Shown: positions 25,861-34,026 of the stretch, in pieces
How the letters are laid out: each line of letters begins with the position of its first letter
How positions within the stretch are numbered: position 1 is the stretch's first letter
Origin: JALZMG01 sp963739975
GTDB taxonomy: Bacteria > Actinomycetota > Acidimicrobiia > Acidimicrobiales > Ilumatobacteraceae
Assembly: GCA_963739975.1 (NCBI GenBank)
Contig: CAVUCK010000025.1
Span: 310,001-374,000 of the forward strand
DNA length: 64,000 nucleotides
Reading direction: 5' to 3'
Notes under the pieces: model-generated
The model's database searches: none
What the model saw: only the letters and a program-made list of their open reading frames with translations
Told to the model about the DNA's origin: nothing
Made by a program: the position numbers and the translations under genes

Positions 25861-26891
25861 AGGTCGAGTCCCTGCTCGATGCACCACCGGATGCTGCGGC
25901 GCATCCCCTCCTCCAATGCAACGGCCGGGTCATAGCCCAGCTCGGCCCGGGCGACGGAGATGTCGCAGGCGATCGTGGTGCCCATCTCCCCGAGCACGTG
26001 CAGCTGCTGGACGTACTTCCCGCGGCGCTGCAGGAACTGGTCGGCCTTCTCGGCCAGCCGACCGGCGATCGCCGGCAACCGCACCTTGTTCTCGGCCACG
26101 TCGAAGCCCTCGGCGCGCAGGGCCCGCCCGACGGTGGCCACGATCTCACGAACCTCATACGGCCGGGCGTCGGCGATCCACCACGCCCGCCCGGGCGGGG
26201 TCACGGTGAGCTCGGCGGCGAGCACGCCCTGCACGAGGTTGTCGACGTAGACCATCGATCGGCGCTGCCGACCGTCGCCGATCACGGGGAAGCGCCCGGT
26301 CCGGACGAGCCGGAAGAACGTCGTCTGGCGCGCCGGCTGGAACGGCCCGTAGAACCACGGAGGCCGGACGATCACGGCGTCCAACCCCTGCTCCACCATG
26401 TCGAACACGGCCAGCTCACCGCGCATCTTCGACTGCCCGTACCCGGCGTACGGGTGGTACGGCTCGTCGTTGCGGAACGTGTCCAGCCGATCGACGTTGG
26501 TCCCGAACGGGCTGTTCGACGACACGTGGACGACTCGGCGGACGCCGCGCTCCAGCGCCGCCCGCATCACGTTGCGCGTCCCGCGGGCGTTGACCTCCTC
26601 GAAGTCGTCGACCCGGGCCGGGTGGATCACGCCGGCCGTGTGCACCACGTCGACCGCCCCGTCGGCCGCAGTGAACAGCTCGACGAGGCCGTCGGGACGG
26701 CGCACGTCACCGACGACGACCTCGACGCCGTCGGGCAGCTCGGTGCCCTGCTCGCTGGCGGTCACCAGCGCCCGTACGGCCCGACCGTCGGTGCGCAGCC
26801 GGTCGACGAGGGCCCGACCGAGCCAACCACCCGCCCCGGTGACGATCGTGGTGTCCGGGACGGCGACTCGCTCGGGGCTGGCCGCCGTCAC
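25857..26891 (-). CDS. NAD-dependent epimerase / 3-beta-hydroxysteroid-dehydrogenase-like SDR
   Basis: Extended SDR of 344 residues: TGAGGWLGRAL nucleotide-binding loop, GDVRRPD, SSNSPFG and YGQSKMRGEL active-site blocks, and VRPPWFYGPFQP. It is similar in layout to sterol/sugar dehydrogenases of the 3-beta-HSD group and a distant paralogue of the next gene. GTG 26891 overlaps the stop of the GMC oxidoreductase gene (GTGA). Its place between an oxidoreductase and a second epimerase suggests an oxidation-epimerisation-reduction path on one substrate, as inference only. Confidence 0.85.
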   Translation of the reverse strand: MTAASPERVAVPDTTIVTGAGGWLGRALVDRLRTDGRAVRALVTASEQGTELPDGVEVVVGDVRRPDGLVELFTAADGAVDVVHTAGVIHPARVDDFEEVNARGTRNVMRAALERGVRRVVHVSSNSPFGTNVDRLDTFRNDEPYHPYAGYGQSKMRGELAVFDMVEQGLDAVIVRPPWFYGPFQPARQTTFFRLVRTGRFPVIGDGRQRRSMVYVDNLVQGVLAAELTVTPPGRAWWIADARPYEVREIVATVGRALRAEGFDVAENKVRLPAIAGRLAEKADQFLQRRGKYVQQLHVLGEMGTTIACDISVARAELGYDPAVALEEGMRRSIRWCIEQGLDL

Positions 26892-28303
26892 CGGGCGGAC
26901 CCGAGGTAGTGGCGGACGTTGCGGATGGCCAGCGCCATCACCGACGCCTGCGGGTTGACGCCCGGCGCGTCGGGCAGCAGCGAGGCGTCGTTGACCCAGA
27001 TGTTGGCGGACGACCGCAGGCGCCCGGTCGGGTCGGCAGGGGCGTCGTCGGACGACCCGAACGGCACCGTCGAGCAGAGGTGCACCGTCATCACGCTGGC
27101 CCGGCCGGCCGAGAACGTGGCCCGCAGGGTCGCCAGGTCTGACCTCCGCCGCACCAGCGGCGCGCCACGGTAGGACGGGTACACGTCGGTGGCGCCGGCC
27201 TCCAGCAGGAGCAGTGCGAGGCGGGCGAGGCCCTGGCCGAGCAGCTCCTTGTCGCGTCGCGTCAAGCGGTACGTGACCACCGGGTCGCGCAGGCCGGGAA
27301 CGGCCACGACCCGCCCGCGACCCTCGCTGGTGATCGCCGCGTAGTACACCGCCAGCTGGCGCCAGTCGGTGACCGAGTCGCGGAACCGGTCCCACGAATC
27401 GCTCAGCGACAGCGCCACGAGCCCCGGGTTGGACGCCGATCCGCCGAAGGACAGGTCGGGAGCGAACTCCTTGACCTGGTGCACCGGGACGTCGTCGGCC
27501 ACGTTCACTTGGTCGGCGAAGCGGGCGGCCAGCTTGACGGTCGGGTGCACGGCGAGGGTGCGCCCGATGGCCCGGCGCAGGCCGGAACGCTGGAGCAGCG
27601 CCGGCGTCTGGATCGCCCCGCCGCACACGAACACGTCGCGGAAGTCGATCGTGTCGTGCCGGCCGTCGGCCGTAGTCAGCTCGGCCCGCACGGCCCGGCC
27701 GCCGTCGATGATCAGCCGGTCGACGCGATGACCGGTGAGCAGCCGGGCGCCCGCCGCCTCGGCCCGGGGCAGGTAGGTCTCGGTCATGCTCCGCCGGCGG
27801 CCCTGCCACGCCGCCGGACCGACCGGGTACTCCATCCAACGCGGGCTCTCGTCGTGCTGCCAGCCGAGCGCTGCGGCACCTCGGCGCAACGCCTCGCTGG
27901 CCGGCAGGTGCGCCCCGGGCACGGTCTGGATGGACAGCTCCTTCTCGACCTCGTCGCAGATTGCGTAGACCTCCGCCGCGGCGTGGCCGGCCAGGCCCCA
28001 GCGGGCCAGCACGTCCTCGGGCGGCCGGCGATAGAGCCCGCTGTTGACCTCGGTGCCGCCGCCCGCGCAGCATCCCTCGGTGTACGTGATCGACGGCAGC
28101 CCGAGTGCCGGCGTGACGCCGCCAGCCCGGTACTGGCGGCCCATCTGATCGAGCGAAAAGGGCACCACGTCGCCCTGGCGGACGAGCGGTCCCTCTTCGA
28201 GCACCACGACGTCGTGGCCGGCCTCGGCGGCCAGTGCCGCTGTCGGCGCACCGCCGGCGCCCGAGCCGATGACGAGGACGTCGGCCTCCAAGCGCTGGCT
28301 CAT
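26888..28303 (-). CDS. GMC-family FAD-dependent oxidoreductase
   Basis: 471 residues. It starts with the dinucleotide-binding motif VIGSGAGGAPTA, followed by VVVLEEGP, the GMC block TEGCCAGGGTEVNSGLYRR, and the C-terminal NDASLLPDAPGVNPQASVMALA, where GMC enzymes carry the active-site His/Asn pair (here Asn-Pro). It oxidises an alcohol or sugar hydroxyl to carbonyl; the electron acceptor is unknown. ATG 28303 overlaps the stop of the small upstream gene (ATGA). Many GMC dehydrogenases work with a small helper subunit, and the coupled 112-residue protein could be that. Confidence 0.85.
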   Translation of the reverse strand: MSQRLEADVLVIGSGAGGAPTAALAAEAGHDVVVLEEGPLVRQGDVVPFSLDQMGRQYRAGGVTPALGLPSITYTEGCCAGGGTEVNSGLYRRPPEDVLARWGLAGHAAAEVYAICDEVEKELSIQTVPGAHLPASEALRRGAAALGWQHDESPRWMEYPVGPAAWQGRRRSMTETYLPRAEAAGARLLTGHRVDRLIIDGGRAVRAELTTADGRHDTIDFRDVFVCGGAIQTPALLQRSGLRRAIGRTLAVHPTVKLAARFADQVNVADDVPVHQVKEFAPDLSFGGSASNPGLVALSLSDSWDRFRDSVTDWRQLAVYYAAITSEGRGRVVAVPGLRDPVVTYRLTRRDKELLGQGLARLALLLLEAGATDVYPSYRGAPLVRRRSDLATLRATFSAGRASVMTVHLCSTVPFGSSDDAPADPTGRLRSSANIWVNDASLLPDAPGVNPQASVMALAIRNVRHYLGSAR

Positions 28304-28638
28304 GCGGGTGAGCCGTCGGGCGCCGTGTCGGGCCACGTCTCCCACACGTAGGCGTAGGCGAGCGATCGCACCAGGCGCACGTACTCGCCGAGCACGGGCA
28401 GCGGATGGCCGGCGGCCAGTGACACCACCCTGGCACCTCCGGCAAGGCGGGCAACAGCGCCGGTGGCGGCCGCGACGAGGCCCACGCCGACCCGCATCGG
28501 AGACGGCATCGCGGCGATCCGCCGGCCGGCGAAGGCGACGACCTCGGCCCGCCGCTCGGCCGGCAACCCGGGCAGGTCGTGGGCCACGAGGTGGTCGCTG
28601 AACTCGGCGATGGCGCGCGGGGGCGGGAGCGTCGGCAT
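28300..28638 (-). CDS. Small protein coupled to GMC oxidoreductase
   Basis: 112 residues, no signal peptide by eye. A moderately hydrophobic central helix (VGVGLVAAATGAVARLAGGARVV) is followed by a Tyr/Trp-rich end (YVRLVRSLAYAYVWETWPDT). I do not recognise a family. It is the first gene of the coupled operon, with a TAAGCT box 10 bases before the ATG. By analogy with gluconate-dehydrogenase subunit 3 and other GMC partners it may assist folding or electron transfer of the downstream enzyme; this is inference from position. Confidence 0.65.
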   Translation of the reverse strand: MPTLPPPRAIAEFSDHLVAHDLPGLPAERRAEVVAFAGRRIAAMPSPMRVGVGLVAAATGAVARLAGGARVVSLAAGHPLPVLGEYVRLVRSLAYAYVWETWPDTAPDGSPA

Positions 28639-28648
28639 GGGCGGCGAG

Positions 28649-28654
28649 AGCTTA
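28649..28654 (-). promoter_or_regulatory. -10 box (TAAGCT) of the GMC/epimerase operon
   Basis: It lies 10 bases before ATG 28638 and should drive all four overlapping genes down to 24817. Confidence 0.45.
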
Positions 28655-28689
28655 CGGTCCGCCGTGAATCGGGTGGTTGCAGCGACCGG

Positions 28690-28857
28690 TCAGCCGGCGT
28701 CGTGCTGCGCCTCGGCCCAGCGATCCTCGACCTGCAAGGCCTCCACCCACTCGTCGAGGTACCTCCGATCGAGCCGGTGGCCAGCGGCCAAGATCTGCTG
28801 GACATCGACGCTCGCCACTCGGGGGTGCCCTCGTCGGCGGGCGACCGGCTCGGCCAT
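28690..28857 (-). CDS. Possible 55-residue small protein
   Basis: An ATG-initiated frame of 55 codons on the minus strand with strong G/C third-position use and a helix-like C-terminus (RRYLDEWVEALQVEDRWAEAQHDAG). It lies in the 270-base gap between the small GMC-linked gene and the divergent GT4 gene. No family is recognised, and no clear TAnnnT box precedes it. It could be a real small gene of the operon or chance. Confidence 0.4.
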   Translation of the reverse strand: MAEPVARRRGHPRVASVDVQQILAAGHRLDRRYLDEWVEALQVEDRWAEAQHDAG

Positions 28858-28909
28858 GTCCAACGGTCTGCCTGATCGGCCCAGCCGCGAGGCCGACGGC
28901 CGGCGTCGC

Positions 28910-28915
28910 TAGCGT
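28910..28915 (+). promoter_or_regulatory. -10 box (TAGCGT), leaderless GT4 gene
   Basis: It lies 9 bases before GTG 28925. Confidence 0.5.
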
Positions 28916-28924
28916 CCCGCAGTC

Positions 28925-30109
28925 GTGCCGGCGTCCGACGATCCCAACGCGACCATCGAGTCGCTGATCGGCGACGTCATCGACCACGGGGTGCGGCGAG
29001 TCCACGTATTGGCGTGGCGGGACCTCGACGACCCGGATGCGGGCGGTTCGGAGGTCCACGCCGACGAGTTCATGCGCCGCTGGGCGGCCGCCGGGCTGGA
29101 CATCGTGCACCGCACGTCGGCGGCGCGCGGGTTGCCGGCCGAGGATCGCCGCAACGGTTATGCCGTGGTCCGCCGCGGCAGCCGGTACTCGGTCTTCCCG
29201 CGCACGATGGTGTCCGAGCTGGCGGGACGCATGGGGCGGTCGGACGCGCTGATCGAGGTCTGGAACGGCGTGCCCTGGTTCTCGCCGGTCTGGTACCGCC
29301 GGCCCCACCTGATGATCCTCCACCACGTCCACGGGCCGATGTGGGACCAGCTGATGCCGGCGCCGCTGGCCGGGGCCGGTCGGTTCCTCGAGTCACGGCT
29401 GGCCCCGCCCTTCTACCGGCGCACCGAGACGGTGACGCCGTCGGCGGCGACGCGCGACGAACTGCTCGGGCTCGGCTTCCGCCCAGAACGCGTCACGGCG
29501 GTGGACAACGGGGTCGACCCGTTCTTCTCGCCCGGCGGCGAGCGCACGTCCTACCCGTCGATCGTCGCCGTCGCCCGCATGGCCCCGGTGAAGCGCTTCG
29601 GGCTCCTCCTGGAGGCAGCCAACGAGGCCCGCCGGCGCCTGCCCGATCTGCGCCTGCGGTTGGTCGGCGACGGTCCCGAGCGCGACGACCTGCGACGGTG
29701 GATCGCCGACCACGACGCAGGCGCCTGGATCGAGCTGCCCGGCCACCTCGACAGGGAGGCGCTGCGCGACGAGTACCGCCGGGCGTGGGTGGTCGCCAGT
29801 GCGTCGCTCGCCGAGGGCTGGGGGCTTTCGCTCACCGAGGGCGCCGCCTGCGCCACGCCGGCCGTGGCGACCGACATCCGCGGGCACCGCTGCTCGGTCG
29901 TCGACGGGACGACGGGGCTGCTCGCCGAACCGGCCGACCTCGGCGGGGCGCTGGCCACGGTCCTGTCCGACGACGGGCTGCGACGGCGGTTGGCGGCCGC
30001 CGCGCTGGCGCGAGCGCGCACGCTGACCTGGGATGCATCGGCGCTCGGCGTGCTGCGCAGCTTCCACCGGGCGGTGAGAAGCCATCGGGCGACCGGACGC
30101 CGCCACTAA
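28925..30109 (+). CDS. GT4-family glycosyltransferase
   Basis: Cytoplasmic GT-B glycosyltransferase of 394 residues. The N-domain has the glycogen/mannosyltransferase-like loop DPDAGGSEVHADEF. The C-domain has VARMAPVKRFGLLLEA, LRLRLVGDGPERDDL, and the retaining-enzyme acid block ASLAEGWGLSLTEGAACATPAVATDI. It transfers a nucleotide-activated sugar (GDP-mannose or UDP-sugar) to a lipid or glycan acceptor inside the cell. ppm1 follows after 9 bases, so the two probably act together on mannose chemistry. The GTG start follows a TAGCGT box at leaderless spacing. Confidence 0.85.
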   Translation: MPASDDPNATIESLIGDVIDHGVRRVHVLAWRDLDDPDAGGSEVHADEFMRRWAAAGLDIVHRTSAARGLPAEDRRNGYAVVRRGSRYSVFPRTMVSELAGRMGRSDALIEVWNGVPWFSPVWYRRPHLMILHHVHGPMWDQLMPAPLAGAGRFLESRLAPPFYRRTETVTPSAATRDELLGLGFRPERVTAVDNGVDPFFSPGGERTSYPSIVAVARMAPVKRFGLLLEAANEARRRLPDLRLRLVGDGPERDDLRRWIADHDAGAWIELPGHLDREALRDEYRRAWVVASASLAEGWGLSLTEGAACATPAVATDIRGHRCSVVDGTTGLLAEPADLGGALATVLSDDGLRRRLAAAALARARTLTWDASALGVLRSFHRAVRSHRATGRRH

Positions 30110-30112
30110 CCT
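30107..30112 (+). promoter_or_regulatory. -10 box (TAACCT) before ppm1
   Basis: It lies 6 bases before ATG 30119 and overlaps the stop of the GT4 gene, so ppm1 may have its own start as well as read-through. Confidence 0.4.
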
Positions 30113-30118
30113 GCCCGG

Positions 30119-30850
30119 ATGCGCGTCGTGGTGGTCCTGCCGACCTACAACGAGCGCGAGAACGTCCAGCACCTGCTCGCCGCCGTGCGGGCCGAGATCC
30201 CGGACGCCGACGTCTTGGTCGTCGACGACAACAGCCCGGACGGGACGGCGATCCTGGTCGAGGAGACGGCCTCGGACCTCGGGCAGATCAAGCTGCTTCG
30301 CCGCCCGGGCAAACAGGGCCTCGGCAGCGCCTACCGGCAGGGGTTCGCAATGGCCCTTGACGAGGACTACGACGTCGTCGTCTCGATGGACGTCGACTTC
30401 TCGCACGATCCGGCGGTGCTGCCGGACCTGCTGGCGCTGATCGACGCCGGCGCCGACGCGGTGATCGGGAGTCGGTACGTGCCGGGTGGTGCCACCGTCG
30501 ACTGGCCGCTGCACCGACGCCTGCTGTCTCGCCTCGGCAACCGGTACACGTCGTTCGTGCTCGGGCTCCAGGTGCGGGACTGCACGTCGGGGTACCGCGC
30601 CTACCGCGCCGACGCGCTGCGGGCCATCGAGCCGACGACCACGACGGCGGAGGGGTACGCCTTCCTCACGGAGCTGGTCCGACGGCTGGTGCGCCACGAC
30701 CGCCGCGTCATGGAAACGCCGATCGTGTTCACCGACCGGCGGTACGGGCGGTCGAAGATGTCGGGGCGGATCGTCGTCGAGTCGATGCTGCTGGTGACGC
30801 GCTGGGCGCTGCGGGACCTCGTGACGCTGCGTCGCCAGCCGGCGGGCTGA
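30119..30850 (+). CDS. ppm1: Polyprenol-phosphate mannosyltransferase (DPM1-like GT2)
   Basis: 243-residue GT2 enzyme lacking C-terminal membrane helices. LPTYNERENVQHLL, VLVVDDNSPDGTA, RPGKQGLGSAYRQGF, SMDVDFSHDP (Asp-x-Asp metal site), GSRYVPGG, and RYGRSKMSGRIV are diagnostic for dolichyl/polyprenyl-phosphate mannose synthases such as the catalytic domain of mycobacterial Ppm1. It moves mannose from GDP-mannose to a polyprenyl phosphate. The product feeds GT-C mannosyltransferases such as the PIG-V-like protein nearby. Its 3' end overlaps the opposite GT2 gene by 122 bases as that gene is read here. Confidence 0.88.
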   Translation: MRVVVVLPTYNERENVQHLLAAVRAEIPDADVLVVDDNSPDGTAILVEETASDLGQIKLLRRPGKQGLGSAYRQGFAMALDEDYDVVVSMDVDFSHDPAVLPDLLALIDAGADAVIGSRYVPGGATVDWPLHRRLLSRLGNRYTSFVLGLQVRDCTSGYRAYRADALRAIEPTTTTAEGYAFLTELVRRLVRHDRRVMETPIVFTDRRYGRSKMSGRIVVESMLLVTRWALRDLVTLRRQPAG

Positions 30851-31583
30851 CCGGCCCGCGCGGACGCCGTCGCAGGCGTTCGCCGATCGGGGAGTAGCGC
30901 ACGATGCACACGAGGGCGTGGCAGCCGTCGCGCCATCCGATCTTCTTGCCCTCGGCGTACGTGCGCCCGGCATAGGCGACGCCGACCTCGTAGATCCGCC
31001 ACCGGCCGCGAGCGACCTTGGCCGTGATCTCGGGCTCGATGCCGAAGCGGTCCTCCTCGAGGACGAGTCCTTGGATCACCTCCCGCCGGAAGGCCTTGTA
31101 GCAGGTCTCCATGTCCGTGAGGTTGAGGTCGGTGAACATGTTCGACAGGAGCGTCAGGATGCGGTTGCCGAGCGAGTGCCAGTAGTACAGGACGCGGTGC
31201 GGGCGACCCGACAGGAACCGCGAGCCGAACACGACGTCGGCGTCGCCGGACTCCAGCGGCTCGAGCATCGTGGGGTACTCGGCCGGGTCGTACTCGAGGT
31301 CGGCGTCCTGGACGATGACGTAATCTGCTCGGGCGGCGGCGAATCCGGTGCGCAGCGCGGCTCCCTTGCCGGCGTTGCGCTCGTGCAGCACGAGCTGCAG
31401 CCGCGGGTCGTCGAGCGTGGCCAGCAGGTCGCGCGTGCCGTCCGTCGATCCGTCATCGACCAGGATCACCTCGGCCACCCACGGCGACGCCAGGACCTTG
31501 TCGACGACCTCCAGCACCGTCGCCCGCTCGTTGAAGCACGGCACGACGACCGACAAGCACCGGTGGGCGGTCAGGTCGCTCAC
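30729..31583 (-). CDS. GT2 glycosyltransferase, dolichyl-phosphate glucosyltransferase-like
   Basis: GT2 domain: VVVPCFNERATVLEVV, LVDDGSTDGTRDLL, NAGKGAALRTGF, VQDADLEYDPAEYP, DLNLTDMETCYKAF and EVGVAYAGRTYAEGKKIGWRD. This set marks polyprenyl-phosphate glucose/mannose synthases. The GTG at 31583 is chosen (the frame's TTG lies 9 bases upstream) because the domain begins at once. The last ~50 residues are Pro/Ser/Arg-rich, antisense to the end of ppm1, and unlike the family, which usually stops near CIVRYSP; the true stop may have been lost by a frameshift near 30880. A 65-bp tandem repeat begins inside the start region. Confidence 0.82.
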   Translation of the reverse strand: MSDLTAHRCLSVVVPCFNERATVLEVVDKVLASPWVAEVILVDDGSTDGTRDLLATLDDPRLQLVLHERNAGKGAALRTGFAAARADYVIVQDADLEYDPAEYPTMLEPLESGDADVVFGSRFLSGRPHRVLYYWHSLGNRILTLLSNMFTDLNLTDMETCYKAFRREVIQGLVLEEDRFGIEPEITAKVARGRWRIYEVGVAYAGRTYAEGKKIGWRDGCHALVCIVRYSPIGERLRRRPRGPVSPPAGDAASRGPAAPSASPAASTRRRSAPTSSTARTAGR

Positions 31584-31780
31584 GTTGCTCAACTGTTCGC
31601 TCGCTCAGTCGTGCCGATGCGCCGGGTTCGTGTGGAACGCTCGCTCACGCTGCTCAACTGTTCGCTCGCTCAGTCGTGCCGATGCGCCGGGTTCGTGTGG
31701 AACGCTCGCTCACGCTGCTCAACTGTTCGCTCGCTCAGTCGTGCCGATGCGCCGGGTTCGTGTGGAACGCTCGCTCACGC
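31576..31780. repeat. Tandem array, three 65-bp units plus part of a fourth
   Basis: Units begin TCGCTCACG at 31576, 31641, 31706 and 31771 with exact 65-base spacing and almost no divergence (one T/C difference in unit 1). The array fills the gap between the PIG-V-like gene (stop at 31783) and the GT2 gene start. On the minus strand each unit repeats GTGAGCGA, the sequence at the GT2 start codon, as if the 5' end of the gene had been duplicated. Confidence 0.85.
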
Positions 31781-31782
31781 GC

Positions 31783-33021
31783 TCACGGGATGGCACCGAA
31801 CACGCCGTACAGCGCGGTGAGCGCGGTCAGGCCGGCACCGCACATGACCAGCACGAGGTCCCAGACGGCGCGGTCGCGGCGCGGCCACCACGCCGCGGCG
31901 CAGATGAACAGCGGGAACGCCGTGAACAGGAAGCGCGGCCGAGCCGTGACCGTGGCCGGCAGCAGCATCAGCCCGATGACGACGGCGACGTAGGCGACCA
32001 TCGGCCAGGGCAGCCGCTTGCGCCACAGGCACCACAGCCCGACCCCCAGGGCGATCAGCGACGCCGCGGTGAGCGCGTCGGTGGGCGACGCCAGCGGATG
32101 GGTGAGGAAGCTCAGTGAGTTGCTGATCGCCGTCGCGCCGAAGCTCGTGCCCTCGCGCCACGCCTCGCGCTGCACGCGCCACCACGGTGCCGACTCGCCG
32201 GTGTGGGCGCTGAGCCACACCTGGAAGGCGATGAAGCCCGTCGGCGCCAGCAGCGGGGCCACGATCGACCACCAGTCACGCCGACGGTAGATGGCGATGC
32301 CGGCGGCGACGGCGCACGCGGCGACGAGGGCGATGCCGTTCGGACGCGTCGCCGTGGCCAGTGCGGCGAGAATGCCGGCGAGGAGCCAACGCTCCTCGAG
32401 GAGGCACCACAGGCACGCTGCGGCGAGCACGATGAGCAGCGCCTCGGCGTAGGCGAACGACAGGACGAAGCTGCCGGGGAAGACGGCGAACAGGACCATC
32501 GCCCGCTCGGCGACCTCGGCGTCGAACAGCCGTCGGGCCAGCACGCCGATCAGGAGGACCGCCGCCACGGCGAGGACGATGTTGAGGGCGAGCGCGGCGA
32601 ACACGTCGCCACCCGGGAGCACGGCGTCGAGCCCGCGGACCAGGTTCGGGTACAGCGGGAAGAACGCGGCGCGCGCTTCCTCCTGCTCGTAGGTGATGTT
32701 CGGCGGGATCGACCGCGGATAGCCCTCGCGGATGATCCGCAGGTACCAGTTGCCGTCCCACTGGGTCAGCACGTCCGTGACCAGGTTGACCGGGGTGTCG
32801 GCCAGCTCGCCGTCCTCGTTGGCGTCCACGGTGACCTGGCTGGCCCGCACCGCGGCGCCAGCCAGCACGCAGAGGCGGGACACCACGAGGGCGCACAGCC
32901 CGACGAGCACGGCACGATGCCACGCCGCCCGGTCGTCGTCGGGACGGATGATCGGTTCGGCGATCGGCTGGGTGTCGACTGGATCGGAGCGCGACCCGCT
33001 CTGAGCAGGGATGATCGTCAT
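31783..33021 (-). CDS. PIG-V-like membrane mannosyltransferase
   Basis: About 412 residues with some nine hydrophobic helices. Signatures of the PIG-V / GT76 group are present: TQWDGNWYLRIIREGYP in the first outer loop (catalytic Asp region), AFFPLYPNLVRGLD, and LSFAYAEALLIVLAA. Such enzymes add mannose from polyprenyl-phosphate-mannose to glycolipids; in actinobacteria related proteins act on phosphatidylinositol mannosides or similar lipids. The donor could be made by the neighbouring ppm1. ATG 33021 is preceded by a GGCGAGGGTGGGA ribosome-site region and TACCTT 33 bases upstream. Confidence 0.82.
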   Translation of the reverse strand: MTIIPAQSGSRSDPVDTQPIAEPIIRPDDDRAAWHRAVLVGLCALVVSRLCVLAGAAVRASQVTVDANEDGELADTPVNLVTDVLTQWDGNWYLRIIREGYPRSIPPNITYEQEEARAAFFPLYPNLVRGLDAVLPGGDVFAALALNIVLAVAAVLLIGVLARRLFDAEVAERAMVLFAVFPGSFVLSFAYAEALLIVLAAACLWCLLEERWLLAGILAALATATRPNGIALVAACAVAAGIAIYRRRDWWSIVAPLLAPTGFIAFQVWLSAHTGESAPWWRVQREAWREGTSFGATAISNSLSFLTHPLASPTDALTAASLIALGVGLWCLWRKRLPWPMVAYVAVVIGLMLLPATVTARPRFLFTAFPLFICAAAWWPRRDRAVWDLVLVMCGAGLTALTALYGVFGAIP

Positions 33022-33111
33022 TCCCACCCTCGCCTGGACATCCGGGGCAAGGTACCAGCCGCCTCGGGCGGTCCGGTGTTCACGGTCGTCGGGGTCACGA
33101 TCGCCGTGGCG

Positions 33112-34026
33112 TCACCACCGGTGCATCGGCAGGATCCGCCGACGCGGTCCGAACGCCGGCGGGCGCTGCCCGGCGATCGTCAACAGCCGCAGGACGCGAC
33201 CGCGCTGCCCGGCATAGGGGGCGAGCAGCCCGAGCATGCGCGCGTCGTCGGCGCGTGCCTCGCCGGCAAGGTTCCAGGCGACCACGTTGGGCAGGTGGTA
33301 GTCGCCCACCGGGACGGCATCGTCGTCGCCGCACACCGGGCCGAGCACCGACCCGATGGTCCACGGCCCGATGCCGGGTACGAGGGCCAACTTGGCGGCC
33401 AACTGATCGATCGGGAGGCCGGCCCAGTCCCACAGTCGGCCGGCGATCCGGCCGACCTCGGCCAGCGGGCGGGCCCGTTTGGCCTCGATGCCGAGCGGGT
33501 GGAACCACCAGGCCGGTCGGCGGGTGAGGCGCTGCGGGTCGGGCGGCAGGCGCAGGCTGCGGTCCGGGCCTGGCGCCAGCGGTCCGAGCTCGAGGCACAG
33601 GCGCCGCCACTGCCGGACAGCCTCGCCGCCCGTGATGCGCTGGGCGAGGATCGTCGGCAGCAGGGCGTGGTACAGGTCGCCGCTGGCGCCGGTGCGCACG
33701 CCGCGATGGGCATGGGCGGCCCGGGCCACGACGGCGTGGTGGGCAGGCAGCTCGGCCGGCGGGCGATCGACACCCGTCATCGCCACGGCCGCCCGGGCGG
33801 CGTGGTCGGCGCCGGGCCCCCAGGCGTCGACGGCGAACATGGACCGCGCCCAGTCGAGGCGCACCGTGGCCGGCCCGTCCGGCGTCCAACTCGCTCGCGT
33901 CATCGACGTCGCGGTGAGCTGCGTCGTCGGGTCGGCGCCGCCGTGGCGGTACCAGCCGAGGGACCGTCGCACGTCCAGCAGCGGCGCTTCCGTTCTGGCC
34001 GTCGCAACCGACCACGAAGAGCCCAT
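33112..34026 (-). CDS. AlkA-like DNA-3-methyladenine glycosylase (HhH-GPD)
   Basis: Base-excision repair glycosylase of about 304 residues. The helix-hairpin-helix is LVPGIGPWTIGSV, followed by the catalytic Asp in VGDYHLPNVV; the upstream block LPTILAQRITGGEAVRQWRRL is the usual pre-HhH helix. It removes alkylated purines. The next gene upstream is DNA polymerase IV, a damage-tolerance partner. The start is uncertain: ATG 34026 lies inside a nested inverted repeat that would code residues 1-11, and ATG 34074 is also in frame. A GATACT box near 34060 favours 34026. Confidence 0.8.
   Translation of the reverse strand: MGSSWSVATARTEAPLLDVRRSLGWYRHGGADPTTQLTATSMTRASWTPDGPATVRLDWARSMFAVDAWGPGADHAARAAVAMTGVDRPPAELPAHHAVVARAAHAHRGVRTGASGDLYHALLPTILAQRITGGEAVRQWRRLCLELGPLAPGPDRSLRLPPDPQRLTRRPAWWFHPLGIEAKRARPLAEVGRIAGRLWDWAGLPIDQLAAKLALVPGIGPWTIGSVLGPVCGDDDAVPVGDYHLPNVVAWNLAGEARADDARMLGLLAPYAGQRGRVLRLLTIAGQRPPAFGPRRRILPMHRW

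Noticed and set aside
31576..31780. CRISPR array or iteron-type origin
   Set aside because: Exact tandem 65-bp copies without spacers; no replication initiator gene or AT-rich region nearby.
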